Assembly: GCF_001552075.1 (NCBI RefSeq)
Contig: NZ_BCQM01000006.1
Span: 124,001 to 188,000, forward strand
Reading direction: 5' to 3'
From: Arthrobacter luteolus NBRC 107841
GTDB lineage: Bacteria > Actinomycetota > Actinomycetes > Actinomycetales > Micrococcaceae
DNA length: 64,000 nt
Below are positions 1 through 10,546 of the stretch, in pieces; position 1 is the stretch's first letter, and every line of letters begins with the position of its first letter. The position numbers were made by a program, and so were the translations under genes. Below the pieces are notes generated by a model, which had not been told where the DNA came from, did not search any database, and saw only the letters and a list, made by a program, of their open reading frames with translations.

Positions 1-1358
1 TCGCCGGTGGGCGGGCCTTCTCTTCCAGTGTCCGCTCCCGCAGCGTCGATTACGGGAACGTCGGGGGCGTGTCGGGCCAAAGCGCCGCGCAGCTCACTCG
101 AATCGGTCCCGATGAGCACGACGGCGCGGAGCCGGCCGCGGTGGGCCTGGATAAGGCCGTCATAATGCACGCCCTTGGAAAGCCCGCCGGCGATCCAGAC
201 AACCGGCTGGAACGCTGCCAGGGAGGCTGCGGCCGCATGCGGGTTGGTGGCCTTTGAATCGTTGACCCACAGCACATCGTGAAGCTTGGCGACCGGCTCG
301 ATCCGGTGGCCGCCGGGGGCATAGTTGCGCAGTCCGTCGCGGACGGCCACAGGTTCGACGCCGAACGCCCGGACCAGCGCGGCCGCCGCCAGGGCGTTGG
401 CGGCCAGGTGGCGCGGCGTGTGGTCCCCGAGATCCCCGAGTGAGGCCAGTTCGGCGGCCGAATCGCGGCGCTGTTCGATGAACGCGCGGTCCACGAGCAG
501 CCCCTCCACGATCCCGACCATGCTGATGGCAGGCATGCCGGTGGTGAAGCCCACGGCGCGGCAGCCTTCCACGACGTCAGCTTCCTCGACCATGTGCTCG
601 GTTTCGGCCTGCTCGGCGTTGTAGATGCACGCAACCTGCGTGTTTTCGTAAACCTTGGCCTTGTCAGCCAGGTATGCCTCGTACCCTCCGTGCCAGTCCA
701 CATGGTCTTCGGCCACGTTCAGGCAGACGCTCGCCAGCGGGGACATGGTGTGGGTCCAGTGCAGCTGGAAGCTGGAGAGCTCGACGGCGATTGCGTCCCA
801 GCCCTGCGGGTCGCGGATGGCGTCGAGGATGGGCGTGCCGACGTTCCCGGCGGCGATGGCGCGGAGCCCGGCTGCGCGCAGCATGCTCTCCGTCATCGAG
901 ACCGTGGTGGTTTTTCCGTTGGTGCCGGTGATCGCCAGCCAGGGAGCTGTCGGCCGTCCTTCACGGATCCTCACGCGCCAGGCCAGTTCGACGTCGCCCC
1001 AGACCGGCACGCCGGCGGCAGCGGCTTCGGCCAGCACCGGATGGGCCGGACTGAAGCCCGGGGAGGTCACCACCAGCTCGGCCTGCTCGCCCGCCACCAG
1101 CGGCAGGCTCTGCGCATGGTCCGGACCAAGCAGCACATCGTGGGCACCGACGATCCGCAGGGTGTCTGCCTTGCCGCGGTTCTCTTCGTTGTCACGGCCG
1201 TCAAACACCACCACCCGGGCGCCGAGCTCAATCAGCGTGTCTGCTGCGGAGAATCCGGAGAGGCCGATCCCGGCCACCACCACCCGCAGTCCCCGCCAGT
1301 CCGCATCCCAGGTGGTCAGCGGTGCGAGGCGGGGGGTCTCGGTGTAGGCAGTGCTCAT
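1..1358 (-). CDS. murD: UDP-N-acetylmuramoyl-L-alanine--D-glutamate ligase, 3' end outside window
   Basis: Adds D-glutamate to UDP-MurNAc-L-Ala in the cytoplasm, the second step of stem-peptide synthesis. The frame is open from the ATG at 1358 to the window edge (452 codons), so the C-terminus is missing. The Mur-ligase ATP loop GTNGKTTT lies near residues 144-151 (about 905-927), preceded by a Rossmann-like N-terminal domain with GIGLSG. The ATG overlaps the mraY stop codon as ATGA, so translation is probably coupled. It is the last dcw gene visible; ftsW and murG would be expected just beyond position 1. Family assignment is secure. Confidence 0.95.
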   Translation of the reverse strand, partial: MSTAYTETPRLAPLTTWDADWRGLRVVVAGIGLSGFSAADTLIELGARVVVFDGRDNEENRGKADTLRIVGAHDVLLGPDHAQSLPLVAGEQAELVVTSPGFSPAHPVLAEAAAAGVPVWGDVELAWRVRIREGRPTAPWLAITGTNGKTTTVSMTESMLRAAGLRAIAAGNVGTPILDAIRDPQGWDAIAVELSSFQLHWTHTMSPLASVCLNVAEDHVDWHGGYEAYLADKAKVYENTQVACIYNAEQAETEHMVEEADVVEGCRAVGFTTGMPAISMVGIVEGLLVDRAFIEQRRDSAAELASLGDLGDHTPRHLAANALAAAALVRAFGVEPVAVRDGLRNYAPGGHRIEPVAKLHDVLWVNDSKATNPHAAAASLAAFQPVVWIAGGLSKGVHYDGLIQAHRGRLRAVVLIGTDSSELRGALARHAPDVPVIDAAGADTGREGPPTG

Positions 1359-2464
1359 TGTCCGGCCACCCAATCGGCGTAGAAGAGTCCCAGGGCCAGT
1401 GCGACGCAGAGCCCGCCGATGATCCAGAAGCGGACCACCACCGTGACTTCCGCCCAGCCCTTGAGCTCGAAGTGGTGCTGCAGCGGCGCCATTTTGAAAA
1501 CGCGTTTACCGCCGCTGAGCTTGAAGTACCCCACCTGGATGATGACGGAGGCGGAGATGATGACGAACAGCCCGGCCAGGATGACCAGCAGCAGTTCGGT
1601 CCGCGACAGGATGGCGAAGGCCGCAATGGCGCCGCCGATCGCCAGCGACCCGGTGTCGCCCATGAAGATTTTTGCCGGGGAGGTGTTCCACCAGAGGAAA
1701 CCGATCAGCGCCCCGGCCATGGCACCCGCGAGCAGAGCCAGGTCCAGCGGGTCGCGGACTTCGTAGCAGACGCCCGCGTCGGCGGGGGCACCCAGGCAGC
1801 TCTGGTTGGACTGCCAGATGCCGATCAGGAAGTAGGCGCCGAAGACCAGCACCGAGGCGCCGGCGGCGAGGCCGTCCAGCCCGTCGGCAAGGTTCACGCC
1901 GTTGGTGGCCGCGGTGATGATGATGCTGGACCAGAGGATAAAGAGGATTGCACCGATGATGGTTCCCGCGAAGGCCAGGTCGATGGCGGTGTCGCGGACA
2001 AAGGAAATGTTGGTCGAGGCAGGCGTGAGTCCGCCCTCGTCCGGGAACTGCAGCGCCAGCACGGCAAAGATGATGCCAACGATCGCCTGCAGCGTGATCT
2101 TGGCTTTCGCGTTCAGGCCGAGTGAGCGCTGCCGGGAGATTTTGGTGTAGTCGTCAATGAACCCCACCAGCCCCATTCCCACCATCAGGAACAGCACCAG
2201 GAGTCCGGACGCCGACGGGCCGAAGCTGGTCGGGTTGATGGCGTGGCTGATGAGGTGTGTGACGAAGTAGGAGGCCACCACGGAGGCGACAATCACTGCC
2301 CCGCCCATGGTGGGTGTACCGCGCTTGGTGTGGTGCGACGTCGGACCGTCGTCGCGGACGAACTGTCCGTAGCCCTTGCGGACGAGGAAACGGATGAAAA
2401 GCGGTGTGCCCGCAAAGGCCAGGACCAGCGCGAGGGAGCAACCGATCAGGAGTGAAATCATCAC
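1355..2464 (-). CDS. mraY: Phospho-N-acetylmuramoyl-pentapeptide-transferase
   Basis: Integral membrane enzyme that moves phospho-MurNAc-pentapeptide to undecaprenyl phosphate, giving lipid I. The 369-residue protein is almost wholly hydrophobic, with the roughly ten membrane segments usual for the family. It shows the MraY motifs FIDDYTK (first cytoplasmic Asp pair), [13 protein letters not shown] and MGDTGS. The start is either GTG 2464 or the adjoining ATG 2461; both overlap the murF stop (GTGATGA), so the choice changes only one residue. It sits between murF and murD as in other dcw clusters. Confidence 0.96.
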   Translation of the reverse strand: MMISLLIGCSLALVLAFAGTPLFIRFLVRKGYGQFVRDDGPTSHHTKRGTPTMGGAVIVASVVASYFVTHLISHAINPTSFGPSASGLLVLFLMVGMGLVGFIDDYTKISRQRSLGLNAKAKITLQAIVGIIFAVLALQFPDEGGLTPASTNISFVRDTAIDLAFAGTIIGAILFILWSSIIITAATNGVNLADGLDGLAAGASVLVFGAYFLIGIWQSNQSCLGAPADAGVCYEVRDPLDLALLAGAMAGALIGFLWWNTSPAKIFMGDTGSLAIGGAIAAFAILSRTELLLVILAGLFVIISASVIIQVGYFKLSGGKRVFKMAPLQHHFELKGWAEVTVVVRFWIIGGLCVALALGLFYADWVAGQ

Positions 2465-3954
2465 AGTCCACCCCGCAGGGAGGGATCAGCGGAAGTCTCC
2501 GCGGCAGCTGGACCTTCGAGTGGGGTATTCAAGGCAATCCGATCACCAAGGAACCGCAGGCCGGCTCCGTTGGAAGATTTAAAGAGAACGATGTCGCCGG
2601 GTTCCAGGGCGGCTTCAAGAACCGCCTGCGCCTCTTCGGCGTTCTGGACGAACTGGGACTCGTCGCCCCAGGAACCTTCCATGACGGCACCCGTGTGCAG
2701 GGCCCGCGCTCCGGTTCCGACGACGATGAGTTTGGAGATGTTCAAGCGCACGGCGTACCGGCCGATCGCGTCGTGTTCGGTGACGGATTCCGGGCCGAGT
2801 TCGAGCATTTCGCCCAGCACAGCCCAGGTCCGGCGGCCTTTGCCGAGTTCCGCAAGGGTGCGCAGGGCGGCCCGCATGGACTCGGGGTTGGCGTTGTAGG
2901 CATCGTTGATCACGGTGACGCCGTCGGGCCGGTCGGTCCGTTCCATCCGCCAGCGGCTGGCGGCCTTCTGCCCGGAAAGGCCGGCGGCGATGTCCGCGGG
3001 GGCGATGCCGGCGGCCCACGCCGCTCCGGCGGCGGCGAGCAGGTTCGCGGTGTGGTGCATACCGATCAGGCCGGATTCGACCCGGTGTGAGCTGCCGTCC
3101 GGGAAGCGGAGGGTGAACACCGGACGGCCCTCGGAATCGGTGCCGGCGTCGACGGCCCGGAGGGTTTGGTGGCCGCCCGGGAGTTCGTCGGAGGAAGAGG
3201 TGAAGAGCAGGACCTTCGCGGTGGTGCGTTTGTCCATGGCGGCGACGCGGATATCGTCTCCGTTGAGGATGACTGTCCCCTCAGGCGCGATGGCCTCCGC
3301 AAGTTCACCCTTGGCCTGGGCGATGTTCTCGACGCCGCCGAACTCACCGGCATGTGCTGTGCCGACGCAAAGGACCACACCGATGTCCGGACGGACCATG
3401 TCCGCCAGGTAGGAGATGTGCCCAACGCCCGTGGCGCCCATTTCCACTACCAGGTAGCGGGTGCCGTGGCCGGCGCTGAAGATGGTCAGCGGAACGCCGA
3501 CCTCCCCGTTGTAGGAGCCCACCGGGGCAACGGTCTCTCCGTGGGCTGACAGGATGCCGGCCAGCAGATCCTTGGTGGTGGTCTTGCCGGCGGACCCGGT
3601 GATGCCGATGACGGTCAGCGGGCCGTCGGCCCGCAGCCGCCGCACGATCTCCGCGGCGATGCCGCCCATGGCCAGGACGGCGTCCGGCACCACGATGCCG
3701 GGGAAAACGGTGCCGCCGGCGTCGGTGACGGGGCGTTCGGTCAGCGCCAGGGAAGCGCCGGCTTCGAAGGCCCGGGCCACGAAGAGGTGGCCGTCGGAAA
3801 CCTCGCCGGGCTTGGCGATAAACAGCGTGCCTTCCCCCGCCCCGCGGGAGTCGGTCGTGGCTGACGTCACTGAGATGGACGGGTCGGTGGCTGCTGCCCC
3901 CACCAGTGTGCCGCCCGTGATGGCCGCTATTTCGGCTGCATTAAGTTCAATCAT
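2461..3954 (-). CDS. murF: UDP-N-acetylmuramoyl-tripeptide--D-alanyl-D-alanine ligase
   Basis: Cytoplasmic Mur ligase that adds D-Ala-D-Ala to the UDP-MurNAc-tripeptide, completing the pentapeptide. It has 497 residues, typical for an actinobacterial MurF. The ATP-binding loop is [13 protein letters not shown] near residues 117-129, and [13 protein letters not shown] is the typical C-domain motif. It starts 6 bases downstream of the murE stop and overlaps mraY at its own end, so it is an internal member of the dcw operon. Confidence 0.96.
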   Translation of the reverse strand: MIELNAAEIAAITGGTLVGAAATDPSISVTSATTDSRGAGEGTLFIAKPGEVSDGHLFVARAFEAGASLALTERPVTDAGGTVFPGIVVPDAVLAMGGIAAEIVRRLRADGPLTVIGITGSAGKTTTKDLLAGILSAHGETVAPVGSYNGEVGVPLTIFSAGHGTRYLVVEMGATGVGHISYLADMVRPDIGVVLCVGTAHAGEFGGVENIAQAKGELAEAIAPEGTVILNGDDIRVAAMDKRTTAKVLLFTSSSDELPGGHQTLRAVDAGTDSEGRPVFTLRFPDGSSHRVESGLIGMHHTANLLAAAGAAWAAGIAPADIAAGLSGQKAASRWRMERTDRPDGVTVINDAYNANPESMRAALRTLAELGKGRRTWAVLGEMLELGPESVTEHDAIGRYAVRLNISKLIVVGTGARALHTGAVMEGSWGDESQFVQNAEEAQAVLEAALEPGDIVLFKSSNGAGLRFLGDRIALNTPLEGPAAAETSADPSLRGGL

Positions 3955-3960
3955 GACGAT

Positions 3961-5586
3961 TTAGGACTCTACCCCGTCGCCTGAAAGCACCGTGAATCCG
4001 GCCTGGGCCAGAGCGGCCCGCAGTTCGACCCGGTCATCCAGGGCATGGTTCACTCCTTTGACTTCCTGCCAGACCTCGTGGCCGCGCCCGGCCACCAGGA
4101 TGGTGTCCTGCGGTCCGGCAACCTCCACGGCACGGACAATGGCGGCAGCACGCGGAGCAACCTCCAGGATGGTGCAGCTGCGTCCGGAGGCGGACTGCTG
4201 ACTGTGTGCACCGCGGAGCACATCCGCCCGGATGGCGGCCTCGTCCTCGTCGTGCGGGTCGTCGTCGGTGACAATTACCACGTCGGCGAGCCTGGCCGCG
4301 ATGGCACCCATCAGCGGCCGTTTGGTCTGGTCCCGTTCACCGGTGGCACCGAAAACCACGATCACCCGGCCGCCGGGGCGCCGGACGGATTCCAGTGTGC
4401 GCGACAGCGCATCGGGGTTGTGGGCGAAGTCGACAATCGCTGCCGGGGACTCGCTGATGAGCTGCATGCGTCCGGGCACTTCGACAGTAAACGGATCGTG
4501 CTCATCCAGCGCCCACTGGACGTCCTCCACGGAGGCGCCGGACTGCAGGACCATGGCCAGCGCCAGGGCGGCGTTGGAAACGTTGAAGGTTCCCGGCAGA
4601 CCGGTCCTGACCCGCAGCGGCTCGCCCTTCAGCGGGCGCAGTTCGAACGTGTGGCCGAGCCCGTCGCGGGTGACGGCACGGACCTGCCAGTCGGCACCGG
4701 TGGCCTCACCGCCGGTGGAGAGGGTGATGCCGCGCTCCCCCGCCACGTCGGCCATCTGCCGGCCCCACGCGTCGTCAACGGTTACAACGGCCCGGCGGCA
4801 CCGGCCGGCGCTGAACAGCGCGGCTTTCGCCTCGAAGTACTCTTCCATGGAACCGTGCAGGTCCAGGTGGTCCTGGGTGAGGTTGGTGAACCCGGCAACG
4901 TCGAAGACAACCCCGTCCACGCGGCGGTAGGAGATCGCGTGGGATGAGACTTCCATGGCGGCCGCATCGAGCCCCCGCTCGCGCATCAGCGCGAGCAGCC
5001 CGTGGACCTGGGGTGATTCCGGCGTCGTCAGGACGCTGGGAATGGGTTCACCGCCGGCCAGAATCTCGATGGTGCCGATCAGCCCGGTGGACTTCCCCAG
5101 CGCCTGCAGCAGCGAGTTGATGAAGTAGGTGGTGGTGGTTTTACCGTTCGTTCCGGTGATGCCGAACAGCACGGGCGCGGAGCCGTCACGCGGCTGGCTG
5201 TTGAAGACCGCGGCCGACAGCGGCCCGACGAGCCGCCGGATGTCCTCGGCCGTGAAGACCGGCAGCCCCGTCTCGGAAAGCTGAGCCAGCCCTGCGCTGT
5301 CGGTGAGCACCGCTGCGGCTCCCGCGGCGGCGGCGTCGCCAGCGAAGACCGCGCCGTGGTGGCGGGCGCCCGGAAGGGCCAGGTAAAGGTCTCCGGGAAC
5401 AATCTGGCGTGAGTTGATGCTCACACCCGTCAGTTCTGTTCCCCACCCGGACGCGCCGGTGCCGGGAGCGGCCTGGATCGCAGGAGCTCCCGGGGGCAGC
5501 GCTGCCGCGGCATCGCCCAGCGTGACCGGGCGGACCCGTTCGGGGCGCATGCCGCTTCCGGCGCGCTGATTATTACTATGTGGCAC
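3961..5586 (-). CDS. murE: UDP-MurNAc-dipeptide L-lysine(-type) ligase
   Basis: Adds the third stem-peptide residue. The 541-residue protein shows the Mur ATP loop ([13 protein letters not shown], residues 141-153) and NLTQDHLDLHG. In the amino-acid binding loop, residues 442-445 read DDPH where diaminopimelate-adding enzymes read DNPR. The Arg that holds the second carboxylate of diaminopimelate is therefore missing, and L-Lys is the likely substrate, as expected for Arthrobacter-type peptidoglycan (inference). The start taken is GTG 5586 with GGAG very close; ATG 5550 (MRPERV), preceded by GGAAGCGGC, is a good alternative. Confidence 0.94.
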   Translation of the reverse strand: MPHSNNQRAGSGMRPERVRPVTLGDAAAALPPGAPAIQAAPGTGASGWGTELTGVSINSRQIVPGDLYLALPGARHHGAVFAGDAAAAGAAAVLTDSAGLAQLSETGLPVFTAEDIRRLVGPLSAAVFNSQPRDGSAPVLFGITGTNGKTTTTYFINSLLQALGKSTGLIGTIEILAGGEPIPSVLTTPESPQVHGLLALMRERGLDAAAMEVSSHAISYRRVDGVVFDVAGFTNLTQDHLDLHGSMEEYFEAKAALFSAGRCRRAVVTVDDAWGRQMADVAGERGITLSTGGEATGADWQVRAVTRDGLGHTFELRPLKGEPLRVRTGLPGTFNVSNAALALAMVLQSGASVEDVQWALDEHDPFTVEVPGRMQLISESPAAIVDFAHNPDALSRTLESVRRPGGRVIVVFGATGERDQTKRPLMGAIAARLADVVIVTDDDPHDEDEAAIRADVLRGAHSQQSASGRSCTILEVAPRAAAIVRAVEVAGPQDTILVAGRGHEVWQEVKGVNHALDDRVELRAALAQAGFTVLSGDGVES

Positions 5587-5601
5587 TGCACTGCTCCAGC
5601 T

Positions 5602-7389
5602 TTAGTACTCGATGGGGTAAATGTCCGGTTCCCCCGTGGAGGGGGCAACGTTGTGGGTGGTCAGGACCTGTTCCATGACCTTCTGGAAGGTCTTGCCCGG
5701 TTCGACGTAGTAGAGGTCGCCTTTGGGGCGCTGAATGGTCACAACGGCGACGTACTTCGGATCGTCCATGGGTGCAATACCAGCATAGGAGACGGTGACG
5801 CCGTCATATCCGCCGTTGGGGCTGGGAGCCTCAGCGGTACCCGTTTTTGCACCGACACGGTACTTTTCCAGGGCACCTGAGGAACCGGATCCTTCCACCG
5901 TGACGGTCTCCAGCATGCGCTGTACCTCCTCGGCGGTCTTCTTCGAGACCACACGGGTACCGTCACCGCTGTCGATGGTGTGCTCGCCGCCGTCGGCATC
6001 AATGGTCGAGTCGACCAGCCGCGGGGCCAGCCGCACGCCGTCGTTGGCGATCGTCTGGTAGACCATGGCGGTGTGCAGCGCCGTCTGGGTCAGGCCCTGT
6101 CCGAAGAGGACGGTGTACTGCTGGCGGCTGTCCCACAGCTCCGGTTTTGCCAGCAGCCCCGAGGTCTCGCCGTTGAGGCCGGTGCCGAGCTCGGCTCCAA
6201 TGCCGAACTTCCGCATCCAGTCGTAGCGTTCCTGCGGGGTCAGCTGCTCGCCGACCATCACCGTTCCGGTGTTCAGGGAATTGGCCAGGATGCCGGAGGC
6301 CGTCATCTGCAGCGTGCCGTGTTCGTACGCGTCCTTGAACGTCTGCCCGTCGACGGTGTAGTTCGAGTTGATCAGGAAGGGGGAGGTCGGGGTGATGAGC
6401 CCCTCTTCGATCGCAGCCGCCATGGTGATGACCTTGGTGGTGGAACCGGGTTCAAAGGAATCCGTGACCGACCGTGCCTTGCGGGAATCCGCTTCGGTGG
6501 CGCCGGGGTTGTTGGGATCAACCGTGGTGGATTCGGCCATGGCCAGTATGTTGCCGGTTGCCACCTCGACCACCACCACGTTGCCCCACTCCGCGTTGTA
6601 TTCCCGTGTCTGGGCCGCAATAGCGTCCTGGGCAAACCACTGCAGGTCCTGGTCGATGGTGAGCTTGATCGAGTCGCCGTCCTTCACCGGGACGTCTTCG
6701 TTCGTGGCGTAGGGAATGCGGATCCCGTCGCCGCCGATTTCATAGGTCTTGCTGCCTGCCTCGCCCGCCAGGATGCTGTCCTGTGTCAGTTCCAGCCCTT
6801 CCTGGGCTCCCTCGGTGCCGAGGAAACCGACGATTGAGCCGGCGACGGCTCCGGAGGGGTAGGTGCGGAGGGTGGTGCGGTCGGCGTAGACTCCGGGGAA
6901 TTTGACGGCGAGCACCTTGTCGCGGATCTCCGGCGTGACGGTCTTTGCGACGAAGTTGAAGCCCTTCTCCCCCAGGATGGAACGGCGCAGTGTGTCTGCG
7001 TCCTGTCCGAGGATCGCGGAGAGCTCATCGAATGCCTGGTCGAAGGTGACGTCCTCCCACTCACCTTCAGGGGTCCGGCGGGGGTACTCGTCTTTGTCCT
7101 GGGACAGCCGCTGGTCCACCACGATGTCGAAGCGTTCCACGCTGCGCGCCAGGTAGTTGCCGTTGGCATCGAGGATTCCGCCGCGCAGGGCGGGAACGGT
7201 GGTGGTTACCAGCCGGTTGGCGACGGCGGCTTCTGCTTTGCCTTCCGGGTCCAAGCCCTGGACCTGGAACAGCCGGACCCCAAGCACGGTGAGCAGGACA
7301 AGGGCTATCACCAGTCCTGCGCGAAGCCGTCCGGAGACGAGGAACACCCTGTGGTCCTCCGGGGCCGGAGTCTGTCCTGCTCTTGCCAC
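5602..7389 (-). CDS. ftsI: Division-specific peptidoglycan transpeptidase (class B PBP)
   Basis: Septal transpeptidase (PBP3/FtsI family). It has 595 residues: a cytoplasmic N-terminus, one membrane anchor near residues 26-45, a dimerisation domain, and a transpeptidase domain. The active-site motifs are STTK (in SFEPGSTTKVITM), SLN (in ANSLNTGT) and KTG (in VGAKTGTAEAP). The GTG start at 7389 has GAGG eight bases upstream. It lies between the ftsL-like gene and murE, the usual dcw order. It probably acts outside the membrane together with FtsW and the FtsL-like protein. Confidence 0.95.
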   Translation of the reverse strand: MARAGQTPAPEDHRVFLVSGRLRAGLVIALVLLTVLGVRLFQVQGLDPEGKAEAAVANRLVTTTVPALRGGILDANGNYLARSVERFDIVVDQRLSQDKDEYPRRTPEGEWEDVTFDQAFDELSAILGQDADTLRRSILGEKGFNFVAKTVTPEIRDKVLAVKFPGVYADRTTLRTYPSGAVAGSIVGFLGTEGAQEGLELTQDSILAGEAGSKTYEIGGDGIRIPYATNEDVPVKDGDSIKLTIDQDLQWFAQDAIAAQTREYNAEWGNVVVVEVATGNILAMAESTTVDPNNPGATEADSRKARSVTDSFEPGSTTKVITMAAAIEEGLITPTSPFLINSNYTVDGQTFKDAYEHGTLQMTASGILANSLNTGTVMVGEQLTPQERYDWMRKFGIGAELGTGLNGETSGLLAKPELWDSRQQYTVLFGQGLTQTALHTAMVYQTIANDGVRLAPRLVDSTIDADGGEHTIDSGDGTRVVSKKTAEEVQRMLETVTVEGSGSSGALEKYRVGAKTGTAEAPSPNGGYDGVTVSYAGIAPMDDPKYVAVVTIQRPKGDLYYVEPGKTFQKVMEQVLTTHNVAPSTGEPDIYPIEY

Positions 7390-7415
7390 AACGTGTCCTC
7401 GTGGGTGCTTGGTGG

Positions 7416-8102
7416 TTACTGTCCGCTTCTCTGGCTCGGGGCCGGAATGGTGCCGCCGTTCAGGTCTGCTTCGGGGACGGCAGGTGCCGGTGCCTCCGGG
7501 GATGCATCCGCGGCTGCCGGCGCACTGTCCTGTGCCTCCGCTGCCCGGACGTTCTCCGCCGGTTTCTCCGGCTCTGCCGGAGAGGCCTGGGCCGGGGTGA
7601 CCGGCTGGGTCAGGACCTGCGGCAGGCCGATGAGGGCTTCGCGCTTGGTGCCCTCCTTGGCCGGCTCGGGATTGCCCGTGACGGCCAGGGTCTGCAGGTC
7701 GATCGTACCGAATGACGGTGACGCCACCATTCCCAGCTCAGCGGCCGTAGCCGCCAGCACCTGGGGTGCCTGGTGGTTTTCCACCTGCTGGGTGAGGGCT
7801 TCGTTCTTCTGTACGAGTTCCGTGCGCTGGTTCTGCAGCTGAACCAGCTGATACTGGCCGCTGGAGACGGAGATGTTCAGGAGCAGCACGGCTGCCAGGC
7901 CTGCTGCCAGGACTGCGAAACACAGGGCCGCGACGGGGACCCGCCGCCTGCGGGCCGCCGCTGGCACAAGGGAGAGCGGGGTCCTGCGGCGCGGGGCCGG
8001 CGCCTGCGGCTCTGCCGGTTCCCACTGCTCGCTGCGTGCCAGATTTCCCTGGACCGCGCGCAGCGGTGCCGCCGGACGGCGCCGCCGTGTGTCTTCAGTC
8101 AT
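7416..8102 (-). CDS. ftsL: FtsL-like septum protein
   Basis: A 228-residue single-pass protein in the ftsL position between rsmH and ftsI. It has a basic, Pro/Arg-rich cytoplasmic N-terminus, a membrane segment near residues 57-77 ([20 protein letters not shown]), then a heptad-like coiled coil rich in Gln/Leu ([20 protein letters not shown]). An Ala/Pro/Glu-rich extracellular tail follows. FtsL proteins are poorly conserved in sequence, so the name rests on topology and position. The tail makes it longer than classical FtsL. Its ATG overlaps the rsmH stop (ATGA). Confidence 0.75.
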   Translation of the reverse strand: MTEDTRRRRPAAPLRAVQGNLARSEQWEPAEPQAPAPRRRTPLSLVPAAARRRRVPVAALCFAVLAAGLAAVLLLNISVSSGQYQLVQLQNQRTELVQKNEALTQQVENHQAPQVLAATAAELGMVASPSFGTIDLQTLAVTGNPEPAKEGTKREALIGLPQVLTQPVTPAQASPAEPEKPAENVRAAEAQDSAPAAADASPEAPAPAVPEADLNGGTIPAPSQRSGQ

Positions 8103-9097
8103 GACCGTGCCCCGTCCATGGTTGCCCGAATACGCTCAACTGCCCGCAGCTTGGCGGACGCCGCCCGCGGGTTTTCGGCAATCTCCTGCTCCGTGGGAAC
8201 CTCGGTGCCCTTGGTCAGCCGCTTCAGCTGCGCCTTGTGCTCTTCGAGTTCCACGGGGAAGCCCTTGGGTGCCGAGGACCGGGATCCCGCGGCGAAGATG
8301 TCCTTCACGATGCGGTCTTCGAGCGAGTGATAGGACATCACCACGATCCGGCCTCCGACGCCCAGCACCGACAGTGCGGAGGGGATGGCGCGTTCCAGGA
8401 CGTCCAGTTCCTCATTGACCTCGATCCGCAGGGCCTGGAAGGTCCGCTTGGCGGGGTGTCCTCCGGTGCGTGCGGCGGCGGCCGGAACAACAGAGCGGAT
8501 GGCTTCGACCAGTTCGCCGGTGGTGGTGAAGGGTGTCTTGGCCCGGGCAGCCACGATTGCCGAGGCGATCCGGCCGGCGAACTTCTCTTCGCCCCAGCGG
8601 CGGATGATGGAAACCAGTTCGGCTTCGTCATAGGTGTTGACGATGTCCGCAGCCGTACGGCCGCGGCTGGTGTCCATACGCATGTCCAGCGGTGCATCGT
8701 AGGAGTAGGCGAACCCGCGGTCCCGCTCGTCCAGCTGCATGGAAGAGACGCCCAGATCGAAGAGTGCGCCGTCGATGAAGTCGAACCCGAGGTCCCGGAC
8801 GACGTCGCCGACTTCGTCGTAGACCGCGTGGACCAGGTCAGTCCGGTCCTGATATGCGGCCAGCCGTTCCCCGGCCAGGGCCAGTGCCTGCTGGTCCCGG
8901 TCAATGCCGATCACGTGGAGTTTGGGAAAGCGCTCCAGCATCGCTTCGGTGTGCCCGCCCATGCCCAGGGTCGCGTCAACGACGACGGCGGTCCGGCCTG
9001 CCGCTTCGGCGGCCTCAATGCCCGGGGCGAGCAGATTAATGCAGCGGTCCCGCAGGACGGGGATGTGCCGGTCTTCGGTGGGACGGTCTTCGCTCAT
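8099..9097 (-). CDS. rsmH: 16S rRNA (cytosine(1402)-N(4))-methyltransferase
   Basis: SAM-dependent enzyme that N4-methylates C1402 in the 16S rRNA decoding centre. It shows the HIPVLRDR start, the SAM motif [26 protein letters not shown] and the C-terminal [12 protein letters not shown] signature; 332 residues is normal for the family. The start chosen is ATG 9097 with a strong GGAAGGAGAG site. The frame stays open 22 codons further upstream, but that stretch has no family similarity. The gap to mraZ is 217 bp, unusually long inside this operon. Confidence 0.95.
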   Translation of the reverse strand: MSEDRPTEDRHIPVLRDRCINLLAPGIEAAEAAGRTAVVVDATLGMGGHTEAMLERFPKLHVIGIDRDQQALALAGERLAAYQDRTDLVHAVYDEVGDVVRDLGFDFIDGALFDLGVSSMQLDERDRGFAYSYDAPLDMRMDTSRGRTAADIVNTYDEAELVSIIRRWGEEKFAGRIASAIVAARAKTPFTTTGELVEAIRSVVPAAAARTGGHPAKRTFQALRIEVNEELDVLERAIPSALSVLGVGGRIVVMSYHSLEDRIVKDIFAAGSRSSAPKGFPVELEEHKAQLKRLTKGTEVPTEQEIAENPRAASAKLRAVERIRATMDGARS

Positions 9098-9314
9098 TGG
9101 TCTCTCCTTCCGCTGCTGATCCGGTACGGCGGTTCTTGGACCAGATCCCCATCCGCGCCTCACGGTGCCCGCCTGGCTCCGGGGAAGGTGAGCCAGGTGA
9201 ACATTCCGCGGGGCGGCTGGAGATCTCGTTCAAGATCCCGCCGGCTTCCCGGTTCCTGTGTTTGGTGCCTGTACTTTGTTTCCTGCTGTTTACTGCTGTC
9301 CCGCTGATTTGCTT

Positions 9315-9746
9315 CTAGAAGATCCCCGGGATGGCGTCTTCATCGGTTTCCGAGAAGGCGTTTTCCTGCTCCTCCAGATAGGTCTGCCATGCCGTGGCAT
9401 CCCAGATCTCAGCACGGGTGCCTGCACCAATGACGGCGAGTTCACGACCGAGCCCGGCATACGAGCGCAGTGCCGGCGGGATGGTGATCCGGCCCTGCTT
9501 GTCAGGGATTTCGTCCGAGGCTCCGGACAGAAAAACCCGAATGTAGTCACGGGCCTGGCGTGATGACAGCGGCGCCTGCCTCATCTGCTCGTGAACCTTT
9601 TCAAATTCCTTCTGGCTGAAGACGTAGATGCAGCGTTCCTGGCCCCGGGTCAAAACCAGCCCGTCGGCCAGCTCATCGCGGAATTTGGCGGGAAGGATGA
9701 TTCGCCCCTTCTCGTCCAGGCGCGGTGAATGCGTTCCGAGGAACAT
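9315..9746 (-). CDS. mraZ: Transcriptional regulator MraZ
   Basis: First gene of the dcw operon. The 143-residue protein has two SpoVT-AbrB (double-psi) domains, each with its DxKGRI motif: [13 protein letters not shown] near residue 11 and [13 protein letters not shown] near residue 82. MraZ forms a ring that binds tandem repeats in its own promoter and represses the cluster in E. coli (known for the family). Matching repeats lie 64-93 bp upstream here, so autoregulation is expected. Confidence 0.96.
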   Translation of the reverse strand: MFLGTHSPRLDEKGRIILPAKFRDELADGLVLTRGQERCIYVFSQKEFEKVHEQMRQAPLSSRQARDYIRVFLSGASDEIPDKQGRITIPPALRSYAGLGRELAVIGAGTRAEIWDATAWQTYLEEQENAFSETDEDAIPGIF

Positions 9747-9809
9747 CAGCCACCGCCTGTCCGATATGGGAGTTTTACCCCTCCTGCACCGCCCCTACCC
9801 TCTTACGTC

Positions 9810-9839
9810 CCCCACTTTACTCCACTTTGCTCCACAGTC
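9810..9839 (-). promoter_or_regulatory. MraZ operator: three 10-bp-spaced GTGGRG boxes
   Basis: On the minus strand three consecutive 10-base units each end in GTGG(A/G)G: GACTGTGGAG, CAAAGTGGAG and TAAAGTGGGG. Exact one-turn spacing of TGG(A/G)G boxes is the known form of MraZ binding sites. The units overlap the spacer and -10 of the predicted mraZ promoter. Confidence 0.85.
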
Positions 9840-9841
9840 AA
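9814..9841 (-). promoter_or_regulatory. Predicted mraZ/dcw promoter
   Basis: A -35 TTGACT (9841-9836), a 16-bp spacer and a -10 TAAAGT (9819-9814) read toward mraZ. The transcript would carry a leader of about 60 bases. The MraZ boxes cover the spacer and -10, so bound MraZ would block polymerase. Predicted from sequence only. Confidence 0.6.
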
Positions 9842-9962
9842 CGCAATTCGGTAACGGTTTCCGGCGCGGCGTGCCGCCGCTTCCCAGTAATGGCGCGGGA
9901 AGGACCGGCAGGGGGCACTGTGGAGGGGAATGGCGTCACCGGGACCGGGTTAAACGAAAAAA

Positions 9963-9978
9963 ACCCGCCAAGGCGGGT
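9963..9978 (-). terminator. Rho-independent terminator of the DUF3040 gene
   Basis: Perfect 7-bp stem ACCCGCC/GGCGGGT with a 2-base loop. On the minus strand it is followed by a run of seven T, 51 bp past the stop of the DUF3040 gene. A shorter T run on the other side suggests some bidirectional action. It separates this gene from the mraZ promoter. Confidence 0.8.
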
Positions 9979-10028
9979 CTTTTCAGGTTCCAGCGGAACG
10001 CTGGGGAGGAAAGTGGTGGAAGGCGGAC

Positions 10029-10409
10029 CTACGGCTGGTCCCGCTTGCGTTCATCCCACTTGTTTTCGAGGTTGGACATAAAGCCCCGCGGAGCGGCTTC
10101 ACGTTCCTTCTTACCTGCGGGTACGTGCGGTTGGCTCTGTTTGCCCTTGGTGGTCGCGTAGTACATACCGGCTCCCATGACCATAAAGCCAAGGATCCCG
10201 ACGACGATATTGAACGGACTCTCGAGGGAAATTCCCAGGATCAGGACGGCTATGCCTGCCACTGCCACGAGTGCGCCCAGGACGATGCGCCGGGTCGACA
10301 TTCCACGGCCGCCCGACGTCGCCATGGAATTGGCGAACTTTGGGTCTTCGGCGTGCAATTGCTGCTCCAGCTGATCAAGCAAGCGCTGCTCGTGTTCTGA
10401 GAGTGCCAT
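10029..10409 (-). CDS. DUF3040 small membrane protein
   Basis: A 126-residue protein starting MALSEHEQRLLDQLE, the hallmark of the actinobacterial DUF3040 family found upstream of mraZ. An acidic N-terminus is followed by two membrane segments near residues 41-60 and 65-83, then a basic tail. Function is unknown; the constant place next to the dcw cluster suggests an envelope role (inference). The start at ATG 10409 has an AGGAGG site; an in-frame upstream extension is ignored because it has no ribosome site. Confidence 0.85.
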   Translation of the reverse strand: MALSEHEQRLLDQLEQQLHAEDPKFANSMATSGGRGMSTRRIVLGALVAVAGIAVLILGISLESPFNIVVGILGFMVMGAGMYYATTKGKQSQPHVPAGKKEREAAPRGFMSNLENKWDERKRDQP

Positions 10410-10546
10410 CACTGCCTCCTTGCGGTCCAAATATGCCCTGTAAACCAAGCAACGAACCCGACGTGGCGGTTGTTCCCGCTGAGGTCTCGACGCTGATCTG
10501 CACTACTTCAAGGATAGGTTGCATTTGGGTCAGGGGAAACCCACGA

